DNA from: RPQJ01 sp963823535
Lineage (GTDB): Bacteria > Pseudomonadota > Gammaproteobacteria > Steroidobacterales > Steroidobacteraceae
NCBI GenBank assembly: GCA_963823535.1
Contig: CAWGLZ010000001.1
Span: 558,001 to 622,000, forward strand
Direction: 5' to 3'
Length of the DNA stretch: 64,000 nt
Shown: piece by piece, positions 27,006 through 35,955 of the stretch
How the letters are laid out: each line of letters starts with the position of its first letter
How positions within the stretch are numbered: position 1 is the stretch's first letter
Made by a program: the position numbers and the translations under genes
Notes under the pieces: generated by a model
Told to the model about the DNA's origin: nothing
Databases searched by the model: none
What the model saw: only the letters and a program-made list of their open reading frames with translations

Positions 27006-27509
27006 ATGACGACAGTGGACTATATCCTCGCCGGGACGGTGCTGCTGTCCATGCTTTTCGGGGCGGTTCGCGGGTTTCTTCGAGAATCCGTCGCGCTGCT
27101 CGGCTGGCTGGTGGGCCTCTGGCTCGCGTGGCGCTACGCTTACGTCGTCGAACCGTTCCTCGGCGGGGCCCTGGCGGGTACGGAGCTCCAGGTCTGGGCG
27201 GCACGTGCGATCGTCCTGACCGCCGTGGTCGCCGCGAGCTGGCTGCTCGGTGGCCTGCTCGACTACCTGGTCCAGCGGTCCGGCCTGACGCTCGGCGTCG
27301 ACCGGCTGCTCGGCGCCCTGTTCGGGATCGTGCGCGGGGCCGTGGTCATCGGCTTCGCGGTCATGCTCGGGCAGGCCGCCCAGCTCGGTACGGAAGCGTG
27401 GTGGCGAGAGTCCCGGCTCCTGCCGCTCGGCGAGGAGATGGCCTCGGTGCTGCGCGGGTACGTGGAAACCGGCAGAAAATTCGTCGAAGACTCCACTTCG
27501 GAGATGTGA
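27006..27509 (+). CDS. cvpA: CvpA family inner-membrane protein
   Basis: 167 residues with four hydrophobic segments (about 5-25, 28-48, 66-88 and 100-122). CvpA was named for its role in colicin V production in E. coli and is linked to envelope homeostasis; its molecular function is unknown. YILAGTVLLSMLFGAVRGF and the following RESVALLGWL match the family. It is nine bases upstream of purF, the standard cvpA-purF pair, and the two are probably co-transcribed. Confidence 0.93.
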   Translation: MTTVDYILAGTVLLSMLFGAVRGFLRESVALLGWLVGLWLAWRYAYVVEPFLGGALAGTELQVWAARAIVLTAVVAASWLLGGLLDYLVQRSGLTLGVDRLLGALFGIVRGAVVIGFAVMLGQAAQLGTEAWWRESRLLPLGEEMASVLRGYVETGRKFVEDSTSEM

Positions 27510-27518
27510 GGTCAGGCC

Positions 27519-29036
27519 ATGTGCGGCATCGTCGGCATCGTCGGCTTCAGTCCCGTCAACCAGCAGATCTACGACGCGTTGACGGTGCTGCAGCATCGTG
27601 GGCAGGACGCGGCCGGGATCATGACAGCGCACGAGGGCGAGCTCTTCCTGCGCAAGGACAACGGGCTGGTGCGTGACGTCTTCCAGCAGCGGCACATGCT
27701 GCAGCTCAAGGGTAACGTCGGCATCGGTCACGTGCGCTACCCGACGGCGGGCTGCGACAGTTCGGCGGAGGCCCAGCCCTTCTACGTGAACGCCCCGTAC
27801 GGCATCTGCCTCGCGCACAACGGCAACCTGACGAATGCCGCCCAGCTGGCCGACGTCCTGATCCGCGAGGATCGCCGGCACCTGAACACCTCGTCCGACT
27901 CCGAAGTCCTGCTGAACGTGCTCGCAAGCGAACTGCAGCGCTTCGGCACGCCACGGGCATCCGCCTCCGACATCTTCGCGGCCGTGAGCGCGGTCTACCG
28001 GCGCATCCGGGGCGCCTATGCCGTCGTTGCCATGGTGCTCGGGCACGGCGTTCTCGGCTTCCGCGATCCGAACGGCATCCGGCCGCTGGTGATCGGCACC
28101 CGCGAGAACGCCGGTGGACGGGAGTACATGCTGGCCTCGGAGAGCGTTGCGCTCGACCAGGCCGGCTATCGACTGCTGCGCGACGTCGGCCCGGGCGAGG
28201 CGGTCTTCATCGACGAGCGCGGCCGGCTGCATTCGCAGCAGTGCGCCGAAACGTCGCGCCACGCGCCGTGCATATTCGAGTACGTCTATTTCGCGCGGCC
28301 GGACTCGATCATCGACAACATCTCCGTCTACAAGGCCCGCCTGCGCATGGGCGAACTGCTGGCGGAGAAGATCAGGCGCGAGCGGCCCGACCACGACATC
28401 GACGTGGTCATTCCGATCCCGGACACCAGCCGGACCAGTGCACTGCAGGTCGCGCAGCTGCTCGGCGTGAAATACCGTGAGGGGTTCATCAAGAACCGCT
28501 ATATCGGCCGTACCTTCATCATGCCGGGCCAGGACCAGCGCTCGAAGTCGGTGCGCAACAAGCTCAATGCGATCGACCTGGAGTTCCGCGGCAAGAACGT
28601 GCTGCTGGTCGACGACTCGATCGTTCGTGGCACGACCTCGGCGCAGATCATCGAGGTTGCGCGGGAGGCGGGCGCGAGGCGGGTCTATTTCGCGTCGGCC
28701 GCACCCCCGGTGCGGTACCCGAACGTCTACGGCATCGACATGCCCGCTGCCTCGGAACTCGTGGCGGCCGCGCGCACGGAGCAGGAGGTCGCGCGGATCA
28801 TCGGCGCCGACTGGCTCATCTACCAGGACCTGGACGACCTCGTCCGCGCGGTCCAGCACCATGACGCCCGCGTGACGGAATTCGATACGTCCTGCTTCTC
28901 CGGCCTCTACGTCACGGGGGACATCACACCCGAGTACCTCGAGCGCCTCCAGGCGGAGCGCTCGGACCTGGCAAAGGCACAGCGAAATGCGTCGGGCTCG
29001 GGCCGGGGCCCGCTCAAGGTCGTTGGCGGGCCCTGA
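27519..29036 (+). CDS. purF: Amidophosphoribosyltransferase
   Basis: 505 residues as in E. coli. It catalyses the first committed purine step, moving the amide nitrogen of glutamine to PRPP. The N-terminal nucleophile Cys2 is in MCGIVGIVG, so no propeptide is present. LQHRGQDAAGI and IGHVRYPTAG follow in the glutaminase domain, and the PRPP-binding loop is LLVDDSIVRGTTS near residue 365. The protein ends 75 bases before the receiver-kinase gene. Confidence 0.97.
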   Translation: MCGIVGIVGFSPVNQQIYDALTVLQHRGQDAAGIMTAHEGELFLRKDNGLVRDVFQQRHMLQLKGNVGIGHVRYPTAGCDSSAEAQPFYVNAPYGICLAHNGNLTNAAQLADVLIREDRRHLNTSSDSEVLLNVLASELQRFGTPRASASDIFAAVSAVYRRIRGAYAVVAMVLGHGVLGFRDPNGIRPLVIGTRENAGGREYMLASESVALDQAGYRLLRDVGPGEAVFIDERGRLHSQQCAETSRHAPCIFEYVYFARPDSIIDNISVYKARLRMGELLAEKIRRERPDHDIDVVIPIPDTSRTSALQVAQLLGVKYREGFIKNRYIGRTFIMPGQDQRSKSVRNKLNAIDLEFRGKNVLLVDDSIVRGTTSAQIIEVAREAGARRVYFASAAPPVRYPNVYGIDMPAASELVAAARTEQEVARIIGADWLIYQDLDDLVRAVQHHDARVTEFDTSCFSGLYVTGDITPEYLERLQAERSDLAKAQRNASGSGRGPLKVVGGP

Positions 29037-29064
29037 TCACAGGTATCGGTGTGCGCCTGCGGCG

Positions 29065-29090
29065 CGACCGGCAGCGGCTCGACCGGCAGC
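29065..29090 (+). repeat. 11-base direct repeat, 15-base period
   Basis: CGACCGGCAGC occurs at 29065-29075 and again at 29080-29090, just upstream of the receiver-kinase start. It lies between purF and that gene and could be a slippage product or a tandem protein-binding site. Confidence 0.5.
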
Positions 29091-29111
29091 ACGGCGGGCG
29101 GGAGCGACGGG

Positions 29112-30362
29112 ATGACCGTCAAAGTCCTGATCGTCAGCGATCGGCCCGACTACCGGCAGCTGCTTGCGCACCACATCACGCTCGAGTGGATCGATGCCCT
29201 CCCGGCTGAGTATGAGCCGGCCACCCGGGGGCGCCTGCAACCCGGCTTCACGGGGGCCGCCTACGACGCCGTGTTGCTCGACCACGAGGTGCAGGGCGGG
29301 CGGGGCCTCGAGTGGCTCGAGGACCTGGGCGAGCGAGCGGACTTCCCGGCCATCGTCTACTTCGCGAGCTCGCTGGATGCCGCTCTCATCGAGCGTGCAA
29401 TCACGTCAGGGGCGACCCACGTACTCGCGCGAACCGATTTCGAGCACACGCAGTTCGTCGGGGCGTTGCGCGCCGTGCTCGCGCGCGCGCGCAATGTGCT
29501 CGCGGAAACGTCGCGTGCGGCGCGGGAACCCCCGGCCCCGGACCGCTTCGGTTCCGTCCGCATCCGCGGCCACCGCTGCCTGCGGCGCATCGCCGTCGGC
29601 GGGTCGTCGAGCGTCTTTCTCGCGGAGTGCGAGCGCAGCGGCCAGCAGCGTGTACTCAAGATCTTCCGGCAGGTGCCCGACGTGGTCGACGGCCCCACGA
29701 CCTTCGACCGCTTCCTTCGCGAGTACGAGCTCGTCGCGCACCTGGAGCATCCCAACATCGCGCGCATCTACGACATCGGCGTCGCGGACGACCACGTCTA
29801 CCTCGCCATGGAGTACTTTCCCGGCGGGGACCTGCGCTCCCGCATGCGCGAGCCGCTGCCGTGGCGGGTCGCGCTCGGCTATCTCCGGCAGCTGTCCGCG
29901 GCGCTGGGCGCACTGCACGCCATCGGCGTGCTGCACCGCGACGTCAAGCCCGGCAACGTGCTCCTCCGTGACGACGGCAGCCTCGCGTTCATCGACTTCG
30001 GGCTGGCGCGGCAGATCGATCTCGAAAGCGACATCACCGGCGCGGGAGCCATCTTCGGCACGCCGCACTACATGAGTCCGGAGCAGGGGCACGGATGGCC
30101 GCTCGACGAGCGCAGCGACCTCTACAGCCTCGGCATCGTCCTGCACGAGATGCTCACGGGCGAGAAGCCGTACGTCGCCGACAACCCGCTGGCCGTGATC
30201 TACCGTCACGCGAACAGCCCGGTGCCTCAGTTGCCGCAGGCCGCGTCGAACCTCCAGCCGCTGCTCGAAGCGCTGCTGGCGAAGCGGCCGGCCGATCGTC
30301 CGTCCTGCGCCGCCGAGATCGTGGCGCGCATCGACGAGCTGCTGGGCGAGGTGGCCGCGTGA
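29112..30362 (+). CDS. Receiver-like domain fused to a Ser/Thr protein kinase
   Basis: 416 residues. Residues 1-130 look like a response-regulator receiver: acidic residues in VSDRPD (10, 13) and a phospho-acceptor-like Asp57 in AVLLDHE; the usual late Lys seems replaced, the strand reading THVLARTD. Residues about 150-410 form a eukaryote-like kinase: glycine loop GGSSSVF, Lys183 in VLKIF, HRDVKPGN (Asp277), DFG (295) and GTPHYMSPEQ. All catalytic residues are present. No membrane segment is seen. I chose ATG 29112, after GGGAGCGAC, over an upstream frame of low-complexity residues. Its stop overlaps the miaE GTG start. Function is unknown; it may link two-component and Ser/Thr signalling. 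Confidence 0.82.
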   Translation: MTVKVLIVSDRPDYRQLLAHHITLEWIDALPAEYEPATRGRLQPGFTGAAYDAVLLDHEVQGGRGLEWLEDLGERADFPAIVYFASSLDAALIERAITSGATHVLARTDFEHTQFVGALRAVLARARNVLAETSRAAREPPAPDRFGSVRIRGHRCLRRIAVGGSSSVFLAECERSGQQRVLKIFRQVPDVVDGPTTFDRFLREYELVAHLEHPNIARIYDIGVADDHVYLAMEYFPGGDLRSRMREPLPWRVALGYLRQLSAALGALHAIGVLHRDVKPGNVLLRDDGSLAFIDFGLARQIDLESDITGAGAIFGTPHYMSPEQGHGWPLDERSDLYSLGIVLHEMLTGEKPYVADNPLAVIYRHANSPVPQLPQAASNLQPLLEALLAKRPADRPSCAAEIVARIDELLGEVAA

Positions 30363-30952
30363 GTTCGAGCGGGGTGCCGTTCCTGCGCGCGCCAACCGAC
30401 CCCGCGTGGTTCGACCTCGCCGCCGAGCGCAGCGGCGACCTGCTGCTGGACCACGCCAATTGCGAGAAGAAGGCGGCATCGACCGCGCTCGCGCTGATGT
30501 TTGCCTATCCGGAGGACTTCGAACTCGCGAACCGGATGTCGCGACTCGCGCGGGAGGAACTTCGGCACTTCGAGCAGGTCCAGGAAAAACTGGTGGAGTG
30601 CGGCGTGGCTTTCCGTCGCTTGAGCCCCTCGCGCTACGCGGAGGGCCTGCGGCGCGGCCTCCGTCGTTCGGAGCCGGGTCGGCGAGGTGACCTGCTGCTC
30701 TGCGGTGCCCTGATCGAGGCACGTTCCCACGAGCGCTTCATCGGCCTCGTCGAGCGTCTCCCGGCGCCGCTGGCCGGATTCTACGCGTCCCTGGCCGCCG
30801 CGGAGTCCCGGCACGCTGGCCTGTACCTGAGGCTCGCCGCCCGCGGTGGCGAGGACGTGGACATCCGCCTCACGGAGCTGGCGGAGATCGAAGCGGAACT
30901 CGCCACGGCGCCAGACGCCGAGTTCCGATTCCATTCAGGCACGCCGATCTAG
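30359..30952 (+). CDS. miaE: tRNA-(ms2io6A)-hydroxylase
   Basis: 197 residues. MiaE hydroxylates the isopentenyl side chain of ms2i6A at tRNA position 37 using a diiron centre and oxygen. Ferritin-like ligands are seen in CEKKAAST, REELRHFEQV, EARSHERF and AAESRHAGLY. The start is GTG 30359 in a GTGA overlap with the kinase stop; the frame is open further upstream but overlaps the kinase. Its last 18 bases overlap the 3' end of lpxH on the other strand. Confidence 0.92.
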   Translation: MSSSGVPFLRAPTDPAWFDLAAERSGDLLLDHANCEKKAASTALALMFAYPEDFELANRMSRLAREELRHFEQVQEKLVECGVAFRRLSPSRYAEGLRRGLRRSEPGRRGDLLLCGALIEARSHERFIGLVERLPAPLAGFYASLAAAESRHAGLYLRLAARGGEDVDIRLTELAEIEAELATAPDAEFRFHSGTPI

Positions 30953-31675
30953 CGGGCGCGGCAGCCTGCGCAGTTCGAAGCCGTCGGGCCGCCATTCCAG
31001 CACGCTGCCCTGCGAGTACCAGTCGCCGAGCACGATGCGCCGCACCGGGACGCCATCGAGGTCGAACTCGTGCACGGCCGGCCGGTGCGTGTGCCCGTGT
31101 ATGAGCGTGCGGACACCGCGCGAGCGCAGCGCGTCCGATACGGTCTCCGCGTTCACGTCCATGATCTCCCGGGCCGTCGCGCCGACGTGCTCGCGGCTGC
31201 CGGCACGCATCCGGCGGGCGAGCGACCGGCGCTGCTCCAGGCTCATGTGCCTCAGGGCCCAGCGTACGACCGGATTGCGGACGATGCGTCGCAGTCGCTG
31301 GTAGCTCAGGTCGTCGGTGCACAGCGCGTCTCCGTGCATGAGTAGCACGCGTTCGCCGTAGAGCTCGACGACCGTGGCGTCGTCCAGCAGGCGGGCACCG
31401 CTCTCGCGGCAGAAGCGCTCGCCGATCAGGAAATCGCGATTGCCGTGCATGAGGTAGCAGGGCACGCCGGCATCGACCAGCCGGCGCAAGGCCTCGATCA
31501 CGCTGCGCGCCACGGGGTCCGGATCGTCGTCGCCCAGCCAGGCTTCGAACAGGTCGCCGAGGATGTAGAGGGCATCGCAGCCACGGGCTTCCTCGTCCAG
31601 GAAGACCTGGAACTGGCGGGTGATGGCGGGGCTCGCCGCGTCGAGGTGCAGGTCCGAGATGAAGAGTGTCTTCAC
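30935..31675 (-). CDS. lpxH: UDP-2,3-diacylglucosamine diphosphatase
   Basis: 246 residues (E. coli 240). LpxH cleaves UDP-2,3-diacylglucosamine to lipid X, a step of lipid A synthesis, at the inner face of the inner membrane. Metallophosphoesterase motifs are complete: ISDLHLD, GDLFEAWLGDDD, GNRDFLIG, MHGDALC and HGHTHRPAVH. I chose GTG 31675, giving the family's start at KTLFISDLH; GTG 31678 is also possible and both have weak ribosome-binding sites. It is divergent from gltX and its end overlaps miaE. Confidence 0.94.
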   Translation of the reverse strand: MKTLFISDLHLDAASPAITRQFQVFLDEEARGCDALYILGDLFEAWLGDDDPDPVARSVIEALRRLVDAGVPCYLMHGNRDFLIGERFCRESGARLLDDATVVELYGERVLLMHGDALCTDDLSYQRLRRIVRNPVVRWALRHMSLEQRRSLARRMRAGSREHVGATAREIMDVNAETVSDALRSRGVRTLIHGHTHRPAVHEFDLDGVPVRRIVLGDWYSQGSVLEWRPDGFELRRLPRPLDRRA

Positions 31676-31821
31676 CACGTGCTGCCGGTGGGCGGGATGA
31701 CCAGCGGGCGTCGCATCGGTACCTCGGCGAGAGGGCGGTGGTCGGGATGTTACGGTGCACGGCAGTGCCCGTGCCACCCTGCACACGAGCGCCGCGCCGC
31801 GATCCGGTAACATGTGCGGTC

Positions 31822-33246
31822 ATGCCGAACCCGAGCCATGTCACGCGATTCGCCCCGAGTCCGACCGGTGCCTTGCACCTCGGAAACGCACGCACGGCGC
31901 TGTTCAACGACCTGGCGGCCCGTGCGACCGGCGGCCGGATGATCCTGCGGATCGAGGACACGGACGCCGGCCGGAGCGACGAGACCATGCTCGTCCGGTT
32001 GCTCGCGGACCTGCGCTGGCTGGGACTCGAATGGGCCGAGGGGCCGGACGTCGGTGGCCCGAGCCAGCCCTACCGCCAGAGCGAGCGCAGGGCACACTAT
32101 GCCGGCGCGGTGGCGTCGCTCTGTGCGCAGGGGCTGGCTTATCCCTGCTTCTGCTCGCCCGAGGAGCTGCAGCTGTCGCGGAGGGCGCAGCTGGCGGCCG
32201 GGCGGCCGCCGCGCTATGCGGGCACCTGTGCCTCCCTGCCGGCGGACGAGGTTGCTCGCCGGCGTGACGCGGGAAAGCGGGCGGCGACCCGTTTTCGCGT
32301 CCCCGCCGGCCGCGTCGTCGAGTTTGACGATCTCATCCACGGCGCGCAGAAGTTCGCAACCGACGACATCGGCGACTTCGTGATCGAGCGCGCGGATGGC
32401 AGCGTCGCCTTCTTTCTCGGCAATGCGCTGGACGACGCCGCCATGGGAGTCACGCTCGTGCTGCGCGGGGATGATCACCTGGCGAACACGCCGCGCCAGA
32501 TCCTGCTGCTCGAGGCGCTCGGGATGCGGGTGCCGCGGTACGGTCACCTTCCACTCATTCTCGGGCCGGACGGGACCCCTCTGTCCAAGCGCGAGGGCGC
32601 CGCGAGCCTGCACGACCTTCGAGCGCAGGGGTACCTGCCGGGCGCGCTGCGCAACTACCTCGTCCGGCTCGGACACGCATGCACCGAGGATGGCTGGCTC
32701 GACGACGAGGAGCTGGTGCGGCATTTCGATCTCTCGCGCAGCAGTCGCTCGGCCGCGCACTTCGACGAGGCCCAGTTGCGCCACTGGCAGCGCGAAGCGA
32801 TCCTGCGCGCGACCGACTCGGATCTGCTCGCGTGGCTCGGCGACCGGCTGCAACCGCTCGCCGACCGTACGCGGCAGACGGAGTTTCTCGCGGCAGTCCG
32901 GGGCAACCTGCTCTTTCCCGTCGACGTCGAGCCACTGGTGGGCATCGTGAGCGATCGCATGATCGAGCCCGACGCGGATGCCGCGCGCGAGATCGAGGCC
33001 GCAGGCCGGGATTTTTTCGAAGAAGCGGCTGCCCAGTGGCGTGCGCATGCACCCGACTTCAAGTCCTGGACCCGCGCGGTCGGCTCGCGGACGTCGCGCA
33101 AGGGTGCCGCGCTCTTCATGCCGCTGCGGGCGGCGCTGACCGGCCGGACACACGGTCCCGAACTCGCACCGCTCGTGCGACTGATGGGAACGGGACGCGT
33201 CACCGACAGGATCGCCGCCGCCGGCGCACTTGCGGCATCCCGCTGA
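31822..33246 (+). CDS. gltX: Glutamate-tRNA ligase
   Basis: 474 residues, class I synthetase. The HIGH-type motif reads APSPTGALHLGNARTAL and the KMSKS-type motif PLSKREGAA. A zinc knuckle is suggested by PCFCSPEEL and RYAGTC, as in E. coli GltX. The GluRS start (APSPTG) rules out GlnRS. In Pseudomonas the gene between lpxH and cysS is glnS, so here GluRS occupies that place; it could be a second, non-discriminating GluRS that charges tRNA-Gln, but I cannot tell. The start is ATG 31822. It precedes cysS by 22 bases. Confidence 0.93.
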   Translation: MPNPSHVTRFAPSPTGALHLGNARTALFNDLAARATGGRMILRIEDTDAGRSDETMLVRLLADLRWLGLEWAEGPDVGGPSQPYRQSERRAHYAGAVASLCAQGLAYPCFCSPEELQLSRRAQLAAGRPPRYAGTCASLPADEVARRRDAGKRAATRFRVPAGRVVEFDDLIHGAQKFATDDIGDFVIERADGSVAFFLGNALDDAAMGVTLVLRGDDHLANTPRQILLLEALGMRVPRYGHLPLILGPDGTPLSKREGAASLHDLRAQGYLPGALRNYLVRLGHACTEDGWLDDEELVRHFDLSRSSRSAAHFDEAQLRHWQREAILRATDSDLLAWLGDRLQPLADRTRQTEFLAAVRGNLLFPVDVEPLVGIVSDRMIEPDADAAREIEAAGRDFFEEAAAQWRAHAPDFKSWTRAVGSRTSRKGAALFMPLRAALTGRTHGPELAPLVRLMGTGRVTDRIAAAGALAASR

Positions 33247-33268
33247 AGCAGACGAACCGGGGAAACGA

Positions 33269-34717
33269 ATGCTGCAGATACACAACTCCCTGACCGGCCG
33301 CAAGGAGACCTTCCAGCCGATCCGTCCGGGCGAGATCCGCATGTACGTCTGCGGCATCACCGTGTACGACTACTGCCATCTCGGCCACGCCCGGATGCTG
33401 ATCGTGTTCGACGTGGTGCGGCGACATCTCGTCGCCTCCGGTTATCGCGTGACCTTCGTGCGCAACATCACCGACATCGACGACAAGATCATTCAGCGTG
33501 CGCAGCAGAACGGCGAGTCGATGGGCGCGCTCACGGAACGCTTCATCCGGGCCTATCACGAGGACTGCGCCGCGCTCGGCGTGCTGCCCGCCGATCACGA
33601 GCCGCGCGCAACGGAGTTCGTACCGCAGATCGTGGAGATGGTCCGGGTCCTGGTCGAGAAGGGCTACGCGTACGCGGCGGCGAACGGGGACGTCTATTAT
33701 TCCGTCGCCCGCTTCGAGCCCTATGGGCAGCTGTCGGGCAAGCGCCTCGCGGACCTGCGCGCGGGCGCGCGCATCGAGGTGGACGAGTCCAAGCGCGATC
33801 CGCTCGACTTCGTGCTCTGGAAGGCCGCCAAGCCCGGCGAGCCCGCCTGGGAGTCGCCCTGGGGGCCAGGGCGGCCAGGCTGGCACATCGAGTGCTCGGC
33901 GATGTCCGTGGAACTGCTCGGCGAGCACTTCGACATCCACGGTGGCGGCATGGACCTCAAGTTTCCGCACCACGAGAACGAAATTGCCCAGACCTGCGCC
34001 GCCTGTGGCTCGAAGTTCGTCAACGTCTGGATGCACAACGGGTTCGTGCGCGTGGACGACGAGAAGATGTCGAAGTCGCTCGGCAACTTTTTCACCGTGC
34101 GCGAAGTGCTCGAATGGGTTCGGGACCCCGAGGTGGTGCGCTATTTCATGCTGGGGAGCCACTACCGCGGGCCGATCAACTACACGCCGGACAGCCTGCC
34201 GCAGGCGGACGCGGGGCTCGAGCGCCTGTACCTGGCGTTGCGTGGCGTGACGCCGGCGACGCCGTTCGAACCGACGGCGGCGACGGCGCGCTTCGCCGAG
34301 GCCATGGACGACGACTTCAATACGCCGATCGCGGTGGCGGAGATGCAGTCGCTGGCACGCGAGCTGAACACCGCCAAGGCGACAGGACACCGGGAGGTCG
34401 CCGCGGCCCGTGCCGCGGAGCTGCTGGCGATGGGTGCGCGACTTGGCCTGCTGGGGATCGAGCCGGAGGCCTTCCTGCGCAAGCGTCCCTTGCGTACAGC
34501 GAAGGAGCCGCACGAAACGACGTCCCCGGACGGCGCAATCGTGGGGTGTGGCGGCGGGCTGGACGATGCGGAGATCGAGGCGCTGATCGATGCCCGCGCG
34601 GCTGCCCGTCAGGCGAAGAACTTCAGCGAGTCTGACCGGATCCGTGACCAGCTCGCGGCGGCAGGCGTGCTCCTGGAGGACCAGCCGGGCGGTCGGACCC
34701 TGTGGAGGCGCGGCTGA
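33269..34717 (+). CDS. cysS: Cysteine-tRNA ligase
   Basis: 482 residues, class I. Signatures are MYVCGITVYDYCHLGHAR with the first zinc Cys and the HIGH motif, WHIECSAMS and FPHHENEIAQ with further zinc ligands, and KMSKSLGNFF. It is slightly longer than E. coli CysS (461), the extra residues being in the C-terminal region around residues 400-425. The ATG 33269 has GGGGAAA eight bases before it; a longer frame upstream lacks a site. Its stop abuts the folD stop on the other strand with no spacer. Confidence 0.96.
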   Translation: MLQIHNSLTGRKETFQPIRPGEIRMYVCGITVYDYCHLGHARMLIVFDVVRRHLVASGYRVTFVRNITDIDDKIIQRAQQNGESMGALTERFIRAYHEDCAALGVLPADHEPRATEFVPQIVEMVRVLVEKGYAYAAANGDVYYSVARFEPYGQLSGKRLADLRAGARIEVDESKRDPLDFVLWKAAKPGEPAWESPWGPGRPGWHIECSAMSVELLGEHFDIHGGGMDLKFPHHENEIAQTCAACGSKFVNVWMHNGFVRVDDEKMSKSLGNFFTVREVLEWVRDPEVVRYFMLGSHYRGPINYTPDSLPQADAGLERLYLALRGVTPATPFEPTAATARFAEAMDDDFNTPIAVAEMQSLARELNTAKATGHREVAAARAAELLAMGARLGLLGIEPEAFLRKRPLRTAKEPHETTSPDGAIVGCGGGLDDAEIEALIDARAAARQAKNFSESDRIRDQLAAAGVLLEDQPGGRTLWRRG

Positions 34718-35569
34718 TCAGGTCCGCTGTTGCGCGGACTCCAGGGTGTTCTTCATCAGGATGGCGACGGTCATGGGGCCCACGCCGCCAGGCACGGGCG
34801 TGATCCAGCTCGCGCGCTCGAGCGCGGCTTCGAACTGGACGTCGCCGCACAGCTTGCCGTTCGGCATCCGGTTGATGCCCACGTCCACCACGACGGCGCC
34901 GGGTTTCACCCATTCGCCGGGAATCAGGCCCGGCTTGCCGACGGCCACGACCAGCAGGTCTGCCCGTTCGATGTGCGTGCGCAAGTCCTCCGTGAAGCGG
35001 TGGCAGACCGTCACCGTGGCGCCGGCGAGCAGCAGTTCCAGCGCCATCGGCCTCCCGACCAGGTTAGAGGCACCCACGACGACGGCGTGCTGGCCCTTGG
35101 CAGGAATGCCGCAACGCTCCAGCATCCGGATCACGCCGTAGGGCGTGCAGGGCCGCATGAGCGGATTGCGCAGCGCGAGGCGCCCGACGTTGTAGGGATG
35201 GAAGCCGTCGACGTCCTTGTCGGGTGCGATGGCCTCGATCACCACCCGCTCGTCGATGTGGTCCGGGAGCGGCACCTGCACCAGGACACCGTCGATCGCG
35301 TCGTCGGCATTCAGCCGCTCGATCAGGCTCAGCAGTTCCGTCTGCGTCGCGGAGTGGGGCAGGTCGTGGCTCACGGACACGAGGCCGCATTCTTCGCAGG
35401 CGGCACGCTTGTTGCGCACGTAGACCTGCGAGGCCGGATCGTCGCCCACCAGTACGACCGCAAGCCCCGGCCGGCGCTTGCCCTGGCTGGCCATCCGGTC
35501 GCTTGCCTCCCGGACCTCACGGCGGATGTCGGCGGCAATCGCTTTCCCATCGATGATCTGGCCCGCCAT
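34718..35569 (-). CDS. folD: Methylenetetrahydrofolate dehydrogenase / cyclohydrolase
   Basis: 283 residues. FolD interconverts methylene-, methenyl- and formyl-tetrahydrofolate using NADP. It shows VGDDPASQVYVRNK, with the catalytic Lys, VQVPLPDHID, DVDGFHPYNVGRL and the NADP-site VGASNLVGRPMALELL, and ends with TPVPGGVGPMTVA. I used ATG 35569, giving the standard MAGQIIDGKAIA start; a longer frame upstream is not supported. The gene is convergent with cysS and divergent from the tRNA cluster. Confidence 0.96.
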   Translation of the reverse strand: MAGQIIDGKAIAADIRREVREASDRMASQGKRRPGLAVVLVGDDPASQVYVRNKRAACEECGLVSVSHDLPHSATQTELLSLIERLNADDAIDGVLVQVPLPDHIDERVVIEAIAPDKDVDGFHPYNVGRLALRNPLMRPCTPYGVIRMLERCGIPAKGQHAVVVGASNLVGRPMALELLLAGATVTVCHRFTEDLRTHIERADLLVVAVGKPGLIPGEWVKPGAVVVDVGINRMPNGKLCGDVQFEAALERASWITPVPGGVGPMTVAILMKNTLESAQQRT

Positions 35570-35658
35570 GCGTGTCCGTCCTCGCTTCCTTTGGCCCGCA
35601 TTCTGGCACGGACGCGGCTCGGCGAACGAGAACCCGGCGCGGTCGCCGATCACTCAAA

Positions 35659-35687
35659 TTGACGCTCAGTGACTCGCTCCGTATGAT
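35659..35687 (+). promoter_or_regulatory. Strong sigma-70-type promoter of the tRNA cluster
   Basis: TTGACG (35659-35664) and TATGAT (35682-35687) are spaced exactly 17 bases. A GC-rich segment follows the -10 box, a discriminator typical of stable-RNA promoters under stringent control. The first tRNA begins about 70 bases downstream. Confidence 0.75.
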
Positions 35688-35755
35688 TCGCGCTCCCGTG
35701 CAGGTCCGTAAGGTATACGGGCCGGGCAAGGCGGCGACCGCAGGTCGGTGCAGGG

Positions 35756-35832
35756 CGGGGCATGGCGCAGTCTGGTAGCGCATCTGCTTTGGGAGCAGAG
35801 GGTCGGGGGTTCGAATCCCTCTGCCCCGACCA
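35756..35832 (+). tRNA. tRNA-Pro(TGG)
   Basis: 77 bases with encoded CCA. The acceptor CGGGGCA pairs with TGCCCCG; the anticodon stem TCTGC/GCAGA holds the loop TTTGGGA, giving anticodon TGG, and the T loop is TTCGAAT. First of five tRNAs. Confidence 0.95.
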
Positions 35833-35855
35833 TCCGGACTGCGGACCCGGACGAA

Positions 35856-35932
35856 GCGCCCGTAGCTCAGCTGGATAGAGCATCGGCCTTCTAAGCCGAG
35901 GGTCGCAGGTTCGAGTCCTGCCGGGCGCGCCA
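35856..35932 (+). tRNA. tRNA-Arg(TCT)
   Basis: 77 bases with encoded CCA. The acceptor GCGCCCG pairs with CGGGCGC; the anticodon loop CTTCTAA gives TCT, which reads AGA and AGG. Confidence 0.95.
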
Positions 35933-35955
35933 CGGTGACGGTTTTTTTGGACGTT

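Noticed and set aside
26001..28862. A 953-codon minus-strand frame across folC, dedD, cvpA and purF
   Set aside because: It is the shadow of four well-supported plus-strand genes.
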